Of a stretch of DNA of 33,424 nt, positions 26,492-33,424 are shown in pieces. Location of the stretch: positions 1 through 33,424 of the forward strand of contig JACNHV010000148.1 in NCBI GenBank assembly GCA_014383445.1. Reading direction: 5' to 3'. This DNA is from Candidatus Desulfobacula maris (GTDB taxonomy: Bacteria > Desulfobacterota > Desulfobacteria > Desulfobacterales > Desulfobacteraceae). Position numbers and translations under genes: made by a program. The notes beneath the pieces were generated by a model that saw nothing but the letters and a program-made list of their open reading frames with translations, was not told where the DNA came from and ran no database searches. Within the stretch, counting starts at the first letter, position 1. Each line of letters opens with the position of its first letter.

Positions 26492-27499
26492 TTAACCTGG
26501 AATTGCTGTCAGAACACTTGCACGGACAATTTCCACTTTATTTTTTATTTTTGGCAATTCTTTTGAAAGCGCTTCCAGGGTTGCTTGATTAGGATGTCCG
26601 ATACCAATAGCTGATCCATGTTTTTCTGCCAGGTCGATAAGTTTTTTTAATTGTCCGATAATATATTCCGTGTTTTGAAAATTATCCAGGAAGACATCTC
26701 TTTCGGCAAATTTAACCTTCAGCAGTCTTGCAGATGACTTGCACTGGGATTTCGTTGAGGTCCTTGAGTCCACAAAGAATAATTTTTTTTTTTTTAAAAT
26801 GGTAAAAATCTGGTTCATCTGATCTGAATGGGAGGTTAACCTTGACCCCATATGATTGTTCACCCCGACAATATGGGGGACAGCTTCAATATTTTTTCTT
26901 AGCTGCTCTAAAAGGATGTCAGGAGACATCATGGATAAAATAGCACCCGGTCCGGGATTAATCTGGGGATATTCAACAGGTTCCATGGGAAGGTGGAGCA
27001 TCATTTGTGATCCCTTTGCATACAGCTTTTCAGAAATAAGTTTTCCAAATGGTGCAAAGGGCAGTATAGAAAAGGTGATATTTGAATTTAAATCACATAA
27101 TGCCAGTGATACTTCTTTATCATAGCCGATGTCATCAATAATAATGGCAATTTTGGGGATACGAACTTTTTTGGGTGGTGCCGGCTTTTCTAAGACAGTA
27201 TGATCAATATCTTCGAATACTTCATATGTTATGATATTTTTTGTTTTTCCAGTTGAGTCATTGATTTTAATTTGGATAGGCTTTTCCACCCGGATCGGCT
27301 GATCTTGAACCACAGTTCTTTTTTTTTCAAGGCGATGGGGAGCAAGGAAAATATCTACTGACATTGCAATTACCAAGCATATAAAAACAAGAATAGCAAT
27401 TCCCACAAGAATTTTTTTAAATTCAGCGAAAATGGAACGTCTTTGTTTTTTCCGCCGATCTTTGCCTGTCCTTGGTGCGATCTTTTTTTTAGCTGCCAT
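26492..27499 (-). CDS. Divergent polysaccharide deacetylase family protein (YibQ/DUF610)
   Basis: This is a 335-residue protein with a very basic N-terminus (residues 1-28), one TM helix (about 29-50) and a periplasmic domain. From about residue 115 it shows the divergent polysaccharide deacetylase fold: KIAIIIDDIGYD with its Asp pair, FSILPFAPF, MLHLPMEP, VGVNNHMGSRLT (metal-type His) and GSAIGIGHPN. E. coli YibQ, next to envC, is the reference family member; its exact substrate is not settled. It overlaps the end of ctpA by 11 bases and is the last gene of the ftsEX-envC-ctpA run, which supports a role in peptidoglycan or septal envelope work (inference). Confidence 0.88.
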   Translation of the reverse strand: MAAKKKIAPRTGKDRRKKQRRSIFAEFKKILVGIAILVFICLVIAMSVDIFLAPHRLEKKRTVVQDQPIRVEKPIQIKINDSTGKTKNIITYEVFEDIDHTVLEKPAPPKKVRIPKIAIIIDDIGYDKEVSLALCDLNSNITFSILPFAPFGKLISEKLYAKGSQMMLHLPMEPVEYPQINPGPGAILSMMSPDILLEQLRKNIEAVPHIVGVNNHMGSRLTSHSDQMNQIFTILKKKKLFFVDSRTSTKSQCKSSARLLKVKFAERDVFLDNFQNTEYIIGQLKKLIDLAEKHGSAIGIGHPNQATLEALSKELPKIKNKVEIVRASVLTAIPG

Positions 27500-28823
27500 T
27501 TAATTTACTGAAGACTCCATAGCTTATCAGAATATCAAGGGCTCTTTTAACTTGTGCATCATTTTGAAGCTGGTCTGTATCAAGAAGTCTCTGATGTTTC
27601 CTGGTTTGTTTTTTTATTTTTTCCGGTTGTTTGGTCATTTCTGGTTTTAAACTGTTTTTTAAATCTTTTTCTTTTATCATTCTGTCAAAGACAGACATCT
27701 TTTTTTCCTTTTTTGTAAGGATCTCGTATTCTACTTCAATATCAGGTTCAATCCCTTTGGCCTGAATGGATCTTCCATTGGGGGTATAATATCTTGCAAT
27801 GGTGTACTTGATTCCAAATTTTTCTTTTAAGGGATGAACTGTCTGGACAGACCCCTTTCCAAAGGAAGTTGTCCCTAAAATCAAGGCTCTTGATTGGTCC
27901 TGAAGGGCACCGGCCACAATTTCAGAAGCAGAAGCTGAGCCGCCGTTGATCAGAACAACAACAGGATATTTGCGGTCTTCATCACTGGGGTATGCTTTAA
28001 ATACCTGGGTATTTTCTTCCCTTCTTCCTTTAATGGAAACAATATCCCCTTTGGCAAGAAAGAGATCCGAGATTTTAACGGCCTGATCCAGAAGCCCCCC
28101 TGGATTATCCCTTAAGTCCATGATAAGACCTTTTAATCCGTTGTTTTGAGACTCTAATTTTTCCAGATGGGTTTTTATGTCATCAAGGGTGCTCATCCTG
28201 AAATTGGTAATGCGAAGATATCCATATCCTGGTTTTAACATCCCACTTCTGACACTTTCCATGGGAATCATATCCCGCTTAAGGGAAAATTCAATGGGTT
28301 CTGGTTCATTTTCCCGGATAACAGTGATCAGAACTGTTTTATCCTTGGGCCCCCGCATCAAATTAACAGCTTCCCAAAGGGCCATGTCTCTTGTTGATTT
28401 ATCATCGATCCGAATGATGATATCTCCAGTCTGAATACCGGCATCATAGGCAGGAGTCCCTTCAATGGGAGATACCACTGTTAAAATTGAGTCTTTCATG
28501 GTGATCACAATACCAATGCCGGAAAACTCACCTTTTGTATCATCCCGGAGTTCATCAAAAGCCTGGGGAGGCATAAAGCTTGAATGCGGGTCAAGATTGC
28601 CCACCATACCTTTAATGGCATTATGGATCAATTTATCCGTATCCACATCATCTACATAGTTTTTTTCCAGCTCCTCTAAAACATCCGTAAAAAGCTTTAA
28701 GGATTTATATGTTGTATCATTGGCCTGCAAGGTATTGCTAAATCCTGCAATAGATAGAAATACACATACAGCAATCGCAATGGAAAAGCCTCGTCTGGCT
28801 GCTTTGTAAAGTCTGAATTTCAT
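27489..28823 (-). CDS. ctpA: C-terminal processing (S41) peptidase
   Basis: This is a 444-residue periplasmic serine protease of the CtpA/Prc family, trimming or degrading envelope proteins and often acting on peptidoglycan hydrolases. An N-terminal signal (RLYKAARRGFSIAIAVCVFLSIAGF) precedes a helical segment. The PDZ domain begins near KGEFSGIGIVITMKDS, and the peptidase core contains GLIMDLRDNPGG, the catalytic-serine box GGSASASEIVAGALQD and the lysine box GTTSFGKGSVQT. The ATG at 28823 is preferred because AGGAGC lies 6 bases upstream; the frame's earlier ATG at 28847 overlaps envC. It lies 2 bases after the envC-like stop. A Lys/Gln-rich tail follows the core. Confidence 0.92.
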   Translation of the reverse strand: MKFRLYKAARRGFSIAIAVCVFLSIAGFSNTLQANDTTYKSLKLFTDVLEELEKNYVDDVDTDKLIHNAIKGMVGNLDPHSSFMPPQAFDELRDDTKGEFSGIGIVITMKDSILTVVSPIEGTPAYDAGIQTGDIIIRIDDKSTRDMALWEAVNLMRGPKDKTVLITVIRENEPEPIEFSLKRDMIPMESVRSGMLKPGYGYLRITNFRMSTLDDIKTHLEKLESQNNGLKGLIMDLRDNPGGLLDQAVKISDLFLAKGDIVSIKGRREENTQVFKAYPSDEDRKYPVVVLINGGSASASEIVAGALQDQSRALILGTTSFGKGSVQTVHPLKEKFGIKYTIARYYTPNGRSIQAKGIEPDIEVEYEILTKKEKKMSVFDRMIKEKDLKNSLKPEMTKQPEKIKKQTRKHQRLLDTDQLQNDAQVKRALDILISYGVFSKLNGS

Positions 28824-28825
28824 TT

Positions 28826-29977
28826 TTATGCTCCTTTTTTTAACCAATTCATAGGGTCTACAGCTTTGCCGCGATGCCTGATTTCAAAATGCAGGCATGT
28901 CCCCTTAATTGATCCAGTATCGCCTGCCGTTGCAATAATTTCACCGGTTTTAACGGTTTCCCCTTTTTGTTTGAAAATTTCTTCAACATGGGCATACAGC
29001 GTATAGTAGTTACCGCCGTGATCGATGACCATTAAATTTCCATAACCTTTCAACCATTGGGCGAACAGAACCTTTCCATTAAAGACTGATTTTACAGGTT
29101 CGCCTTTTTTTACCTTTATATCAATTCCTTTTTGAAAAGTGAAGGATTTGTAATCTCCGGTTCGTGAAGGACCGAATTTTGAAATAATTTTGCCTGGCGC
29201 CGGAATCATCAACCGACCTTGATAACTTGTGAAAGAATCATTACCAGAAGGCGACATTGTATTTTTTTGAATCTTGTTGACCTTCTTATCCAGTTTCTGC
29301 TCCGCCTGGATCAGAGATTCAATCATAGCAATGGACAATTTTTTTTTTTGTCGAATGTCTGTTAAAAGGGATTCTTTTTTTTGGGATTCTTTTTTATTGT
29401 GTCCTATTTGAGCATTGAGTTTTGCCTCAAGAATTGTTTTTGCATGGATTTCTTTTTTCAGCTCCTGTTCAAGGGTTTCAAATTTAACAAGATCAGAACT
29501 CTGATTTTCAAGGATTTGAAAATCAGAGTTGATGACTCGTTTCATTGAATTTTGCTGGATGAAAAAATCAAATACAGACGGCGGCTGTCCTGCTATGTCC
29601 AGCCTGCCAATCATATTCATTTTATAGAGCGCGATCAGCCTTTTCCCGGCATATTTTCGGGTTAGAAAAATTTTTTTTAACAAAACATCCCTGTCCCTGC
29701 CAAGCTGTCCTATTTTTTCTTGCAGGCGTACAACCTCCTTTGACAACGCCAGGGATTTTATCCTGGCCTTATTCAAGGCCTGATCAATTTCATTTAATCT
29801 GTCCAGAATATCAATTTCTTTTTTGGAAAATGTTTTCACCATTTTTTCCTGGTTTTGAATTCTGGCACGGATATCGGGAATCTTATCCTGACCGGCAAGG
29901 CCGGCGCTTGATGATAAGAAGAAAAACCATCCTGTGAAAAAAGCTATTTGAATATTTGTTTTAGAGATAAATAGCAT
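28826..29977 (-). CDS. envC: EnvC-like LytM-domain protein (murein hydrolase activator)
   Basis: This is a 383-residue periplasmic protein: a signal peptide (cleavage probably near SSAGLA), a long coiled coil (about 30-245), and a C-terminal LytM/M23 domain containing KGIDIKVKKGEPVKSVFNG, YGNLMVIDHG, YYTLYAHVEEI and LHFEIRHRGKAVDPMNWL. Two metal or catalytic histidines of active M23 enzymes are replaced: Gln instead of His in F-Q-K-G-I-D, and Cys in T-C-L-H instead of H-L-H. So it should activate amidases rather than cut murein itself, as E. coli EnvC does. It follows ftsX with a 34-base overlap, matching the FtsEX-EnvC partnership. A TTG at 29986 is an alternative start. Confidence 0.88.
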   Translation of the reverse strand: MLFISKTNIQIAFFTGWFFFLSSSAGLAGQDKIPDIRARIQNQEKMVKTFSKKEIDILDRLNEIDQALNKARIKSLALSKEVVRLQEKIGQLGRDRDVLLKKIFLTRKYAGKRLIALYKMNMIGRLDIAGQPPSVFDFFIQQNSMKRVINSDFQILENQSSDLVKFETLEQELKKEIHAKTILEAKLNAQIGHNKKESQKKESLLTDIRQKKKLSIAMIESLIQAEQKLDKKVNKIQKNTMSPSGNDSFTSYQGRLMIPAPGKIISKFGPSRTGDYKSFTFQKGIDIKVKKGEPVKSVFNGKVLFAQWLKGYGNLMVIDHGGNYYTLYAHVEEIFKQKGETVKTGEIIATAGDTGSIKGTCLHFEIRHRGKAVDPMNWLKKGA

Positions 29978-30819
29978 CCAAACCAACCCAGAAAGGTACT
30001 GCTGAAAATAATGGAAATAACCATTTTAACGGACAGAAACCGAAGATCAAAATACACATAGGAAGCAAGGCTTTGTGTAATCCCCGATGAAACCATCAGA
30101 TAGGTTATTAAAAGGGCACCCAGACCCAGGACCCCGCCCAGAAATCCCTGAATAAGACCTTCTATATAAAAGGGTGCCTTGATAAAGGTTTCCGTCGCAC
30201 CCACAAGGCGCATGATTTCAACTTCAAGCATGCGGGAATAAAATGCCAGACGCACGGTATTTGCAGTAATAAACAGGGCCATTAAAAAAAAGAAACCGCA
30301 CATGGCATATCCGGTAATTTTGAACAGGTTAAAAATTTTTAAAAATTTACCCAGCCAACTCTGACCATATTCAATGTCATCAACAATATCAATGGCTTTT
30401 ATATTTTGAGCAAGGGTTTGAACTTCCTGGAAATTGTTATAAGACCTGATTTTGATTTCCAGGGCATCGGGCAAAGGATTTTCCTTTAAGTTCTTTAAAA
30501 AGGTGGTTTGGGAGGCCATGCTATTTTTAAGTGTATCAAGGGCTTTTGCTTTTGAAATATAGACCATTTCATCGATATCACCCAGGGAATTGATTTTTGT
30601 TTTTAATTCGGGCAGCATATCTGCATTGAATTCTTTTTTAAGATAAATCATTGCCCGACCACCCTGGTTCCATGATTCAATAACCCTTCCGGCATTCTCA
30701 AAAAAGAGCAAAAAAACACTAACCACCAGTATGGAAAGGGCAATTGTTATAATCGTAATTAAATTTAAAAATTTGTTTGAGTGGATATCTGCCAGGGCTC
30801 TTTTTAGAAAATGGATCAT
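29944..30819 (-). CDS. ftsX: Cell division protein FtsX (ABC transporter-like permease)
   Basis: This is a 291-residue inner-membrane protein that pairs with FtsE and transmits ATP-driven changes to periplasmic cell-wall hydrolase activators. It has the FtsX plan: TM1 at about 20-42 (LITIITIALSILVVSVFLLFF), a periplasmic loop of ~130 residues (about 43-170) with EFNADMLPELKTKINSLGDI, then three TM segments in the C-terminal half, including LEVEIMRLVGAT between TM2 and TM3, a well-conserved FtsX box. It starts 19 bases after ftsE and overlaps the envC-like gene, so the three are co-expressed. Confidence 0.93.
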   Translation of the reverse strand: MIHFLKRALADIHSNKFLNLITIITIALSILVVSVFLLFFENAGRVIESWNQGGRAMIYLKKEFNADMLPELKTKINSLGDIDEMVYISKAKALDTLKNSMASQTTFLKNLKENPLPDALEIKIRSYNNFQEVQTLAQNIKAIDIVDDIEYGQSWLGKFLKIFNLFKITGYAMCGFFFLMALFITANTVRLAFYSRMLEVEIMRLVGATETFIKAPFYIEGLIQGFLGGVLGLGALLITYLMVSSGITQSLASYVYFDLRFLSVKMVISIIFSSTFLGWFGCYLSLKQIFK

Positions 30820-30838
30820 TTAGATGTCTCTTTTTATC

Positions 30839-31534
30839 TTAAAGCATGATATCGGTGCGTATAATTCTACCGGCATTGAGTTCAATATTTTTGCCTTGAA
30901 TTGTATTTTTCATGAGATGCAGATCATGGCTGGCAATCAATATTGTTGTCCCTTTTTTATGGTATTCTATTAAAAAATCAAGTATGGCCCGGGCAGAGGT
31001 TGAATCCAGACTGCCCGTGGGTTCATCTGCAAGAATAATGGAAGGTTCCCCGACCACTGCCCTTGCCACGGCAACCCGCTGCTGTTCGCCTCCTGAAAGT
31101 GTTAAAGGAAAAGCTTTGGCTTTTTTTTCCATGCCTGTGCTTCTCAATACCTGCATGACTTTTTTTTTGATAAAAGCGGATTTTTTACCGGCAGCTTCCA
31201 AAACAAGGGCTATGTTTTCATAGACCGTCCGGGTGGGAATCAATTTAAAATCCTGAAATACTATTCCAAACCTCCGCCGTAAAACAGGGAGCTTTGAAGA
31301 AGAGATCCTGGAAAGGTTCATGCCGTCAATCAGGACCTGTCCTTCAAAAGTATTTTCAGCAAGATACAATATTTTCAGCAGGGTTGATTTTCCAGCTCCT
31401 GAAGGGCCTGAAATAAAAATAAATTCACCCTGTTCAATATCAAGGGATATATTCTTTAAGGCAAGCTTCCCTCCAAACCTTTTACTTACATTAAACAACC
31501 GAATCATTGAGTTTTTATTATTCTTTTCGTTCAT
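30839..31534 (-). CDS. ftsE: Cell division ATP-binding protein FtsE
   Basis: This is a 231-residue ABC ATPase that drives FtsX during septal cell-wall splitting. Walker A is [13 protein letters not shown], the Q-loop is [19 protein letters not shown] (typical of FtsE), the signature is [14 protein letters not shown], Walker B is [12 protein letters not shown] and the H-loop is LIASHDLH. The first nine residues are a short Asn/Lys-rich extension; ATG 31507 is an alternative start with no better ribosome site. It is the first gene of the five-gene envelope operon, behind the minus-strand promoter at 31582-31610. Confidence 0.94.
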   Translation of the reverse strand: MNEKNNKNSMIRLFNVSKRFGGKLALKNISLDIEQGEFIFISGPSGAGKSTLLKILYLAENTFEGQVLIDGMNLSRISSSKLPVLRRRFGIVFQDFKLIPTRTVYENIALVLEAAGKKSAFIKKKVMQVLRSTGMEKKAKAFPLTLSGGEQQRVAVARAVVGEPSIILADEPTGSLDSTSARAILDFLIEYHKKGTTILIASHDLHLMKNTIQGKNIELNAGRIIRTDIML

Positions 31535-31581
31535 ATCTTAACAATTGTGTTACCAGCACCGTACATAATTGACTGGGACTG

Positions 31582-31610
31582 AATTTACTGTTATAAATTG
31601 CCTGTGTCAA
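31582..31610 (-). promoter_or_regulatory. Sigma-70-type promoter for the ftsE operon
   Basis: Read on the minus strand, a perfect TTGACA (31605-31610) is followed after 17 bases by TAAATT (31582-31587, four of six). Transcription would begin near 31575 and give a leader of about 40 bases before ftsE. This is the only convincing promoter in the 207-base gap shared with tatD. Confidence 0.55.
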
Positions 31611-31641
31611 GGAGTGCTGCAAAACAGTTTTCTTTACATTG

Positions 31642-31688
31642 AGCCTTCACTGTTACCGTAAAACGGCTTCTTCCATTCAGTGAAGGCT
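31642..31688. repeat. 11-base perfect inverted repeat between ftsE and tatD
   Basis: AGCCTTCACTG (31642-31652) and CAGTGAAGGCT (31678-31688) are perfect reverse complements around a 25-base loop, which itself holds a small CCGT-AAA-ACGG stem (31656-31666). On the plus strand it would lie in the tatD leader if transcription started upstream; otherwise it could be a protein-binding dyad or a dispersed repeat. Confidence 0.45.
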
Positions 31689-31741
31689 TAAATTTTATTT
31701 AAGGAAATTGAAAATAATTGAAATAAGGTAAAAAAACAAAA

Positions 31742-32527
31742 ATGATATTATTTGATTCCCATTCTCATATTGACGACAATTGCTATGATAACGATCTTCA
31801 AGATATTATTGAGCGGGCACAAAATGAAAATGTCCGGGGCATAATGATTGTCGGTATTGATATCAATAGATCATTAAAATCCATTAAAATAGCCAATGCC
31901 TATAAAAATATCATCACCTCTGTCGGCTTCCACCCCCATGATGCAAAGTTGTGCTCCAAAGAAAGCCTGGACTTTTTGACCAGTCTTGCCCAGGACAATT
32001 TATGTGTTAAGGCATGGGGAGAAATCGGCCTTGATTTTAACCGTATGTTTTCACCTTCTAAAGACCAGGAAGACTGCTTTGTAAAACAACTTGAGATTGC
32101 CGGCAGACTTGATTTGCCATTGATTTTCCATGAAAGGGATTCAAAGGGCAGGTTTTATGATATTTTAAAATCCGAAGGGCCAGAAAGTCGTAAAGGGGTC
32201 ATACACTGTTTTTCCGGCACAAAAGAAGAGCTTTTCAGGTATCTTGATCTGGGATACTATATCGGTATTACAGGCATTTTGACCTTAAAAGAAAGGGGTG
32301 AATATTTAAGAAGTATTGCACCCCATATTCCTGAAGACCGGATACTCATTGAAACAGACGCGCCTTACCTTACACCGGCTCCTCAAAAAAACAAGTTCAA
32401 ACGCAATGAACCGTCCTTTGTAAAATCAGTCCTGATAAGACTTGCTGAAATTAGAAATACAGATCCTGAAAATCTTTCACAAGTCATATTTAATAATACA
32501 AGGACACTTTACAGGGTTGATTTTTAG
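31742..32527 (+). CDS. tatD: TatD-family metal-dependent deoxyribonuclease
   Basis: This is a 261-residue TIM-barrel metal-dependent nuclease of the TatD family, linked to DNA repair and quality control. Metal-binding blocks are in order: FDSHSHIDD (H-x-H), GFHPHDAK, WGEIGLDFNR (Glu ligand), PLIFHERDSKG (His), KGVIHCFSGTKEEL (His), and DRILIETDAPYLTP (Asp). Length is typical (about 260). The ribosome site is weak (AAGG 12 bases upstream). It is separated from the divergent ftsE by 207 bases and converges on the VWA gene, with 39 bases between and no clear hairpin terminator. Confidence 0.94.
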   Translation: MILFDSHSHIDDNCYDNDLQDIIERAQNENVRGIMIVGIDINRSLKSIKIANAYKNIITSVGFHPHDAKLCSKESLDFLTSLAQDNLCVKAWGEIGLDFNRMFSPSKDQEDCFVKQLEIAGRLDLPLIFHERDSKGRFYDILKSEGPESRKGVIHCFSGTKEELFRYLDLGYYIGITGILTLKERGEYLRSIAPHIPEDRILIETDAPYLTPAPQKNKFKRNEPSFVKSVLIRLAEIRNTDPENLSQVIFNNTRTLYRVDF

Positions 32528-32566
32528 CCGAGTTTTTTTAAATACCTTGCCTGAAAAGCCAAACCA

Positions 32567-33424
32567 TTAGTTTTTGCGCATAAGGCTGGTGACTGCGTTT
32601 TCAAGGCCATCCAGGGATAATTCATACATGGGAAAAATTTTTGAGATGGCCATAATGGTGTGCGTATATCCCCACATTTCTTCTGAAACCGGATTCAGCC
32701 AGACAGAATTTGAAAAAGTTTTACTCAAAAAATTCAATTGATCTATGCTGGGCAGGCCACTTCTTTCCGAGATATGGATAGAGCCGTCCTGGGCCATAAG
32801 TTCATAGGGCGCCATGCTGGCATCTCCCACCACAATAAGTCTTGTATCAGGATCAAGGCGTGAGAATTCAATAATCTTCTTGGGTTTCTTATACCTGGTC
32901 GGATCTTCCCAGACATAATCATAGATCGTGTTATGGAAAAAATAGGTTTTGACTTCCTTAAATTGTGCCCTGGCATAATCAAAAAGGGTTTGAACCACCT
33001 GGATAAAAGGATCCATGGACCAACCGCCATTATCAATGGCAAGGATGATATTGAGCCTGTCCTTTAATGCCCTGTCAAACACAAGCTCTATTTCACCAGC
33101 ATTTCTAAGGGTCTCCTTGATTGTATCATCAATATTGATCATATCCCTGGGTCCTGCCGGAATCATGTTTCTTAACCGTTTTAATGCCTCACTCATTTTT
33201 GCCTGGGTTAAGGGTCCTGCAGTTGAGTAATCTTTATACCGCCTTTCATTGGCGACTTTTACAGCAGATTTATTTCTGGATTGACCTCCAACCCGCATGC
33301 CGCCGGGATGGTAGCCTGAATGCCCCACGGGGGAATATCCGCCCGTACCGATCCATTTGCGACCCCCATGATGTTCTCCCTCCTGATCCTTGAGCCGTTC
33401 CTTAAAATATTCAATCAATTCTTC
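32567..33424 (-). CDS. VWA-domain CoxE-like protein, C-terminal part (5' end outside window)
   Basis: At least 285 residues are visible. The frame is open to the last base of the window, and the TTG at 33418 is an internal Leu codon, so the N-terminus lies beyond. A Gly/His-rich segment (KWIGTGGYSPVGHSGYHPGG) is typical of VWA/CoxE-like proteins that work with MoxR-type AAA ATPases. The VWA domain follows, with strand and metal-site region LNIILAIDNGGWSMD, where D-N-G-G-W-S replaces the classic D-x-S-x-S. RLIVVGDASMAPYEL and the C-terminal VWLNPVSEEMWGYTHTIMAI complete the domain. Client and ATPase partner cannot be seen; a MoxR gene would be expected just beyond the window. Confidence 0.85.
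   Translation of the reverse strand, partial: EELIEYFKERLKDQEGEHHGGRKWIGTGGYSPVGHSGYHPGGMRVGGQSRNKSAVKVANERRYKDYSTAGPLTQAKMSEALKRLRNMIPAGPRDMINIDDTIKETLRNAGEIELVFDRALKDRLNIILAIDNGGWSMDPFIQVVQTLFDYARAQFKEVKTYFFHNTIYDYVWEDPTRYKKPKKIIEFSRLDPDTRLIVVGDASMAPYELMAQDGSIHISERSGLPSIDQLNFLSKTFSNSVWLNPVSEEMWGYTHTIMAISKIFPMYELSLDGLENAVTSLMRKN

Overview
The window is chromosomal DNA of moderate to low GC content from a Gram-negative bacterium. A full ftsE-ftsX-envC-ctpA-(YibQ-type deacetylase) cell-envelope operon, an ispF-cysS pair, a bifunctional Nnr followed by TsaE, and a ParB/HTH-type relic together suggest a sulfate-reducing deltaproteobacterium, probably Desulfobacteraceae-like (Desulfobacterota). 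That placement is inferred from gene content and protein style, not from a marker gene. I see no rRNA, tRNA, CRISPR array, intact insertion sequence or prophage.

Layout. 1-4.2 kb: the 3' end of pyrF (+) meets a minus-strand run tag > nnr > tsaE > lysC. 4.3-8.9 kb: a plus-strand run ispF > cysS > a cation-chloride-cotransporter (SLC12-like) protein, driven by a good sigma-70-type promoter. 8.9-13.8 kb: minus-strand glnS, then an MFS transporter followed by adenine deaminase (transcribed MFS > ade). 13.9-20.7 kb: a tight six-gene plus-strand operon, the most unusual part of the window. It encodes a small membrane-anchored protein, a TelA-family protein, a DUF4178-like protein, a large lipoprotein with an aromatic-rich tail, a tandem DUF350 membrane protein and a membrane-bound spermidine-synthase-like enzyme. 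20.9-22.7 kb: a two-domain protein joining a 2-hydroxyacid (phosphoglycerate) dehydrogenase-like half to an SbnI/SerK-like (ParB-fold) serine kinase half. 22.7-25.3 kb: a decayed ParB/HTH gene, a small zinc-ribbon protein and a two-TM potassium channel with tandem RCK domains (all minus). 25.5-26.5 kb: a NUDT19-like Nudix hydrolase (+). 26.5-31.5 kb: ftsE > ftsX > envC-like > ctpA > YibQ-like deacetylase (minus). 31.7-33.4 kb: tatD (+) and the 3' part of a CoxE-like VWA protein (minus, running off the window).

How it fits together. Most of the window is housekeeping: amino-acid, isoprenoid and pyrimidine synthesis, tRNA charging and modification, metabolite and DNA repair, and septal peptidoglycan splitting. 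The two stretches worth attention are (i) the TelA/DUF4178/lipoprotein/DUF350x2/aminopropyltransferase operon, which by family associations looks like an envelope-stress module with a polyamine-type small-molecule enzyme, and (ii) the dehydrogenase-serine kinase fusion, which could couple O-phosphoserine formation to a dehydrogenase-like partner whose usual catalytic arginine is missing. Two intergenic regions (upstream of the TelA operon and upstream of the Nudix gene) carry very similar A/T-rich inverted repeats that may be a shared regulatory element.
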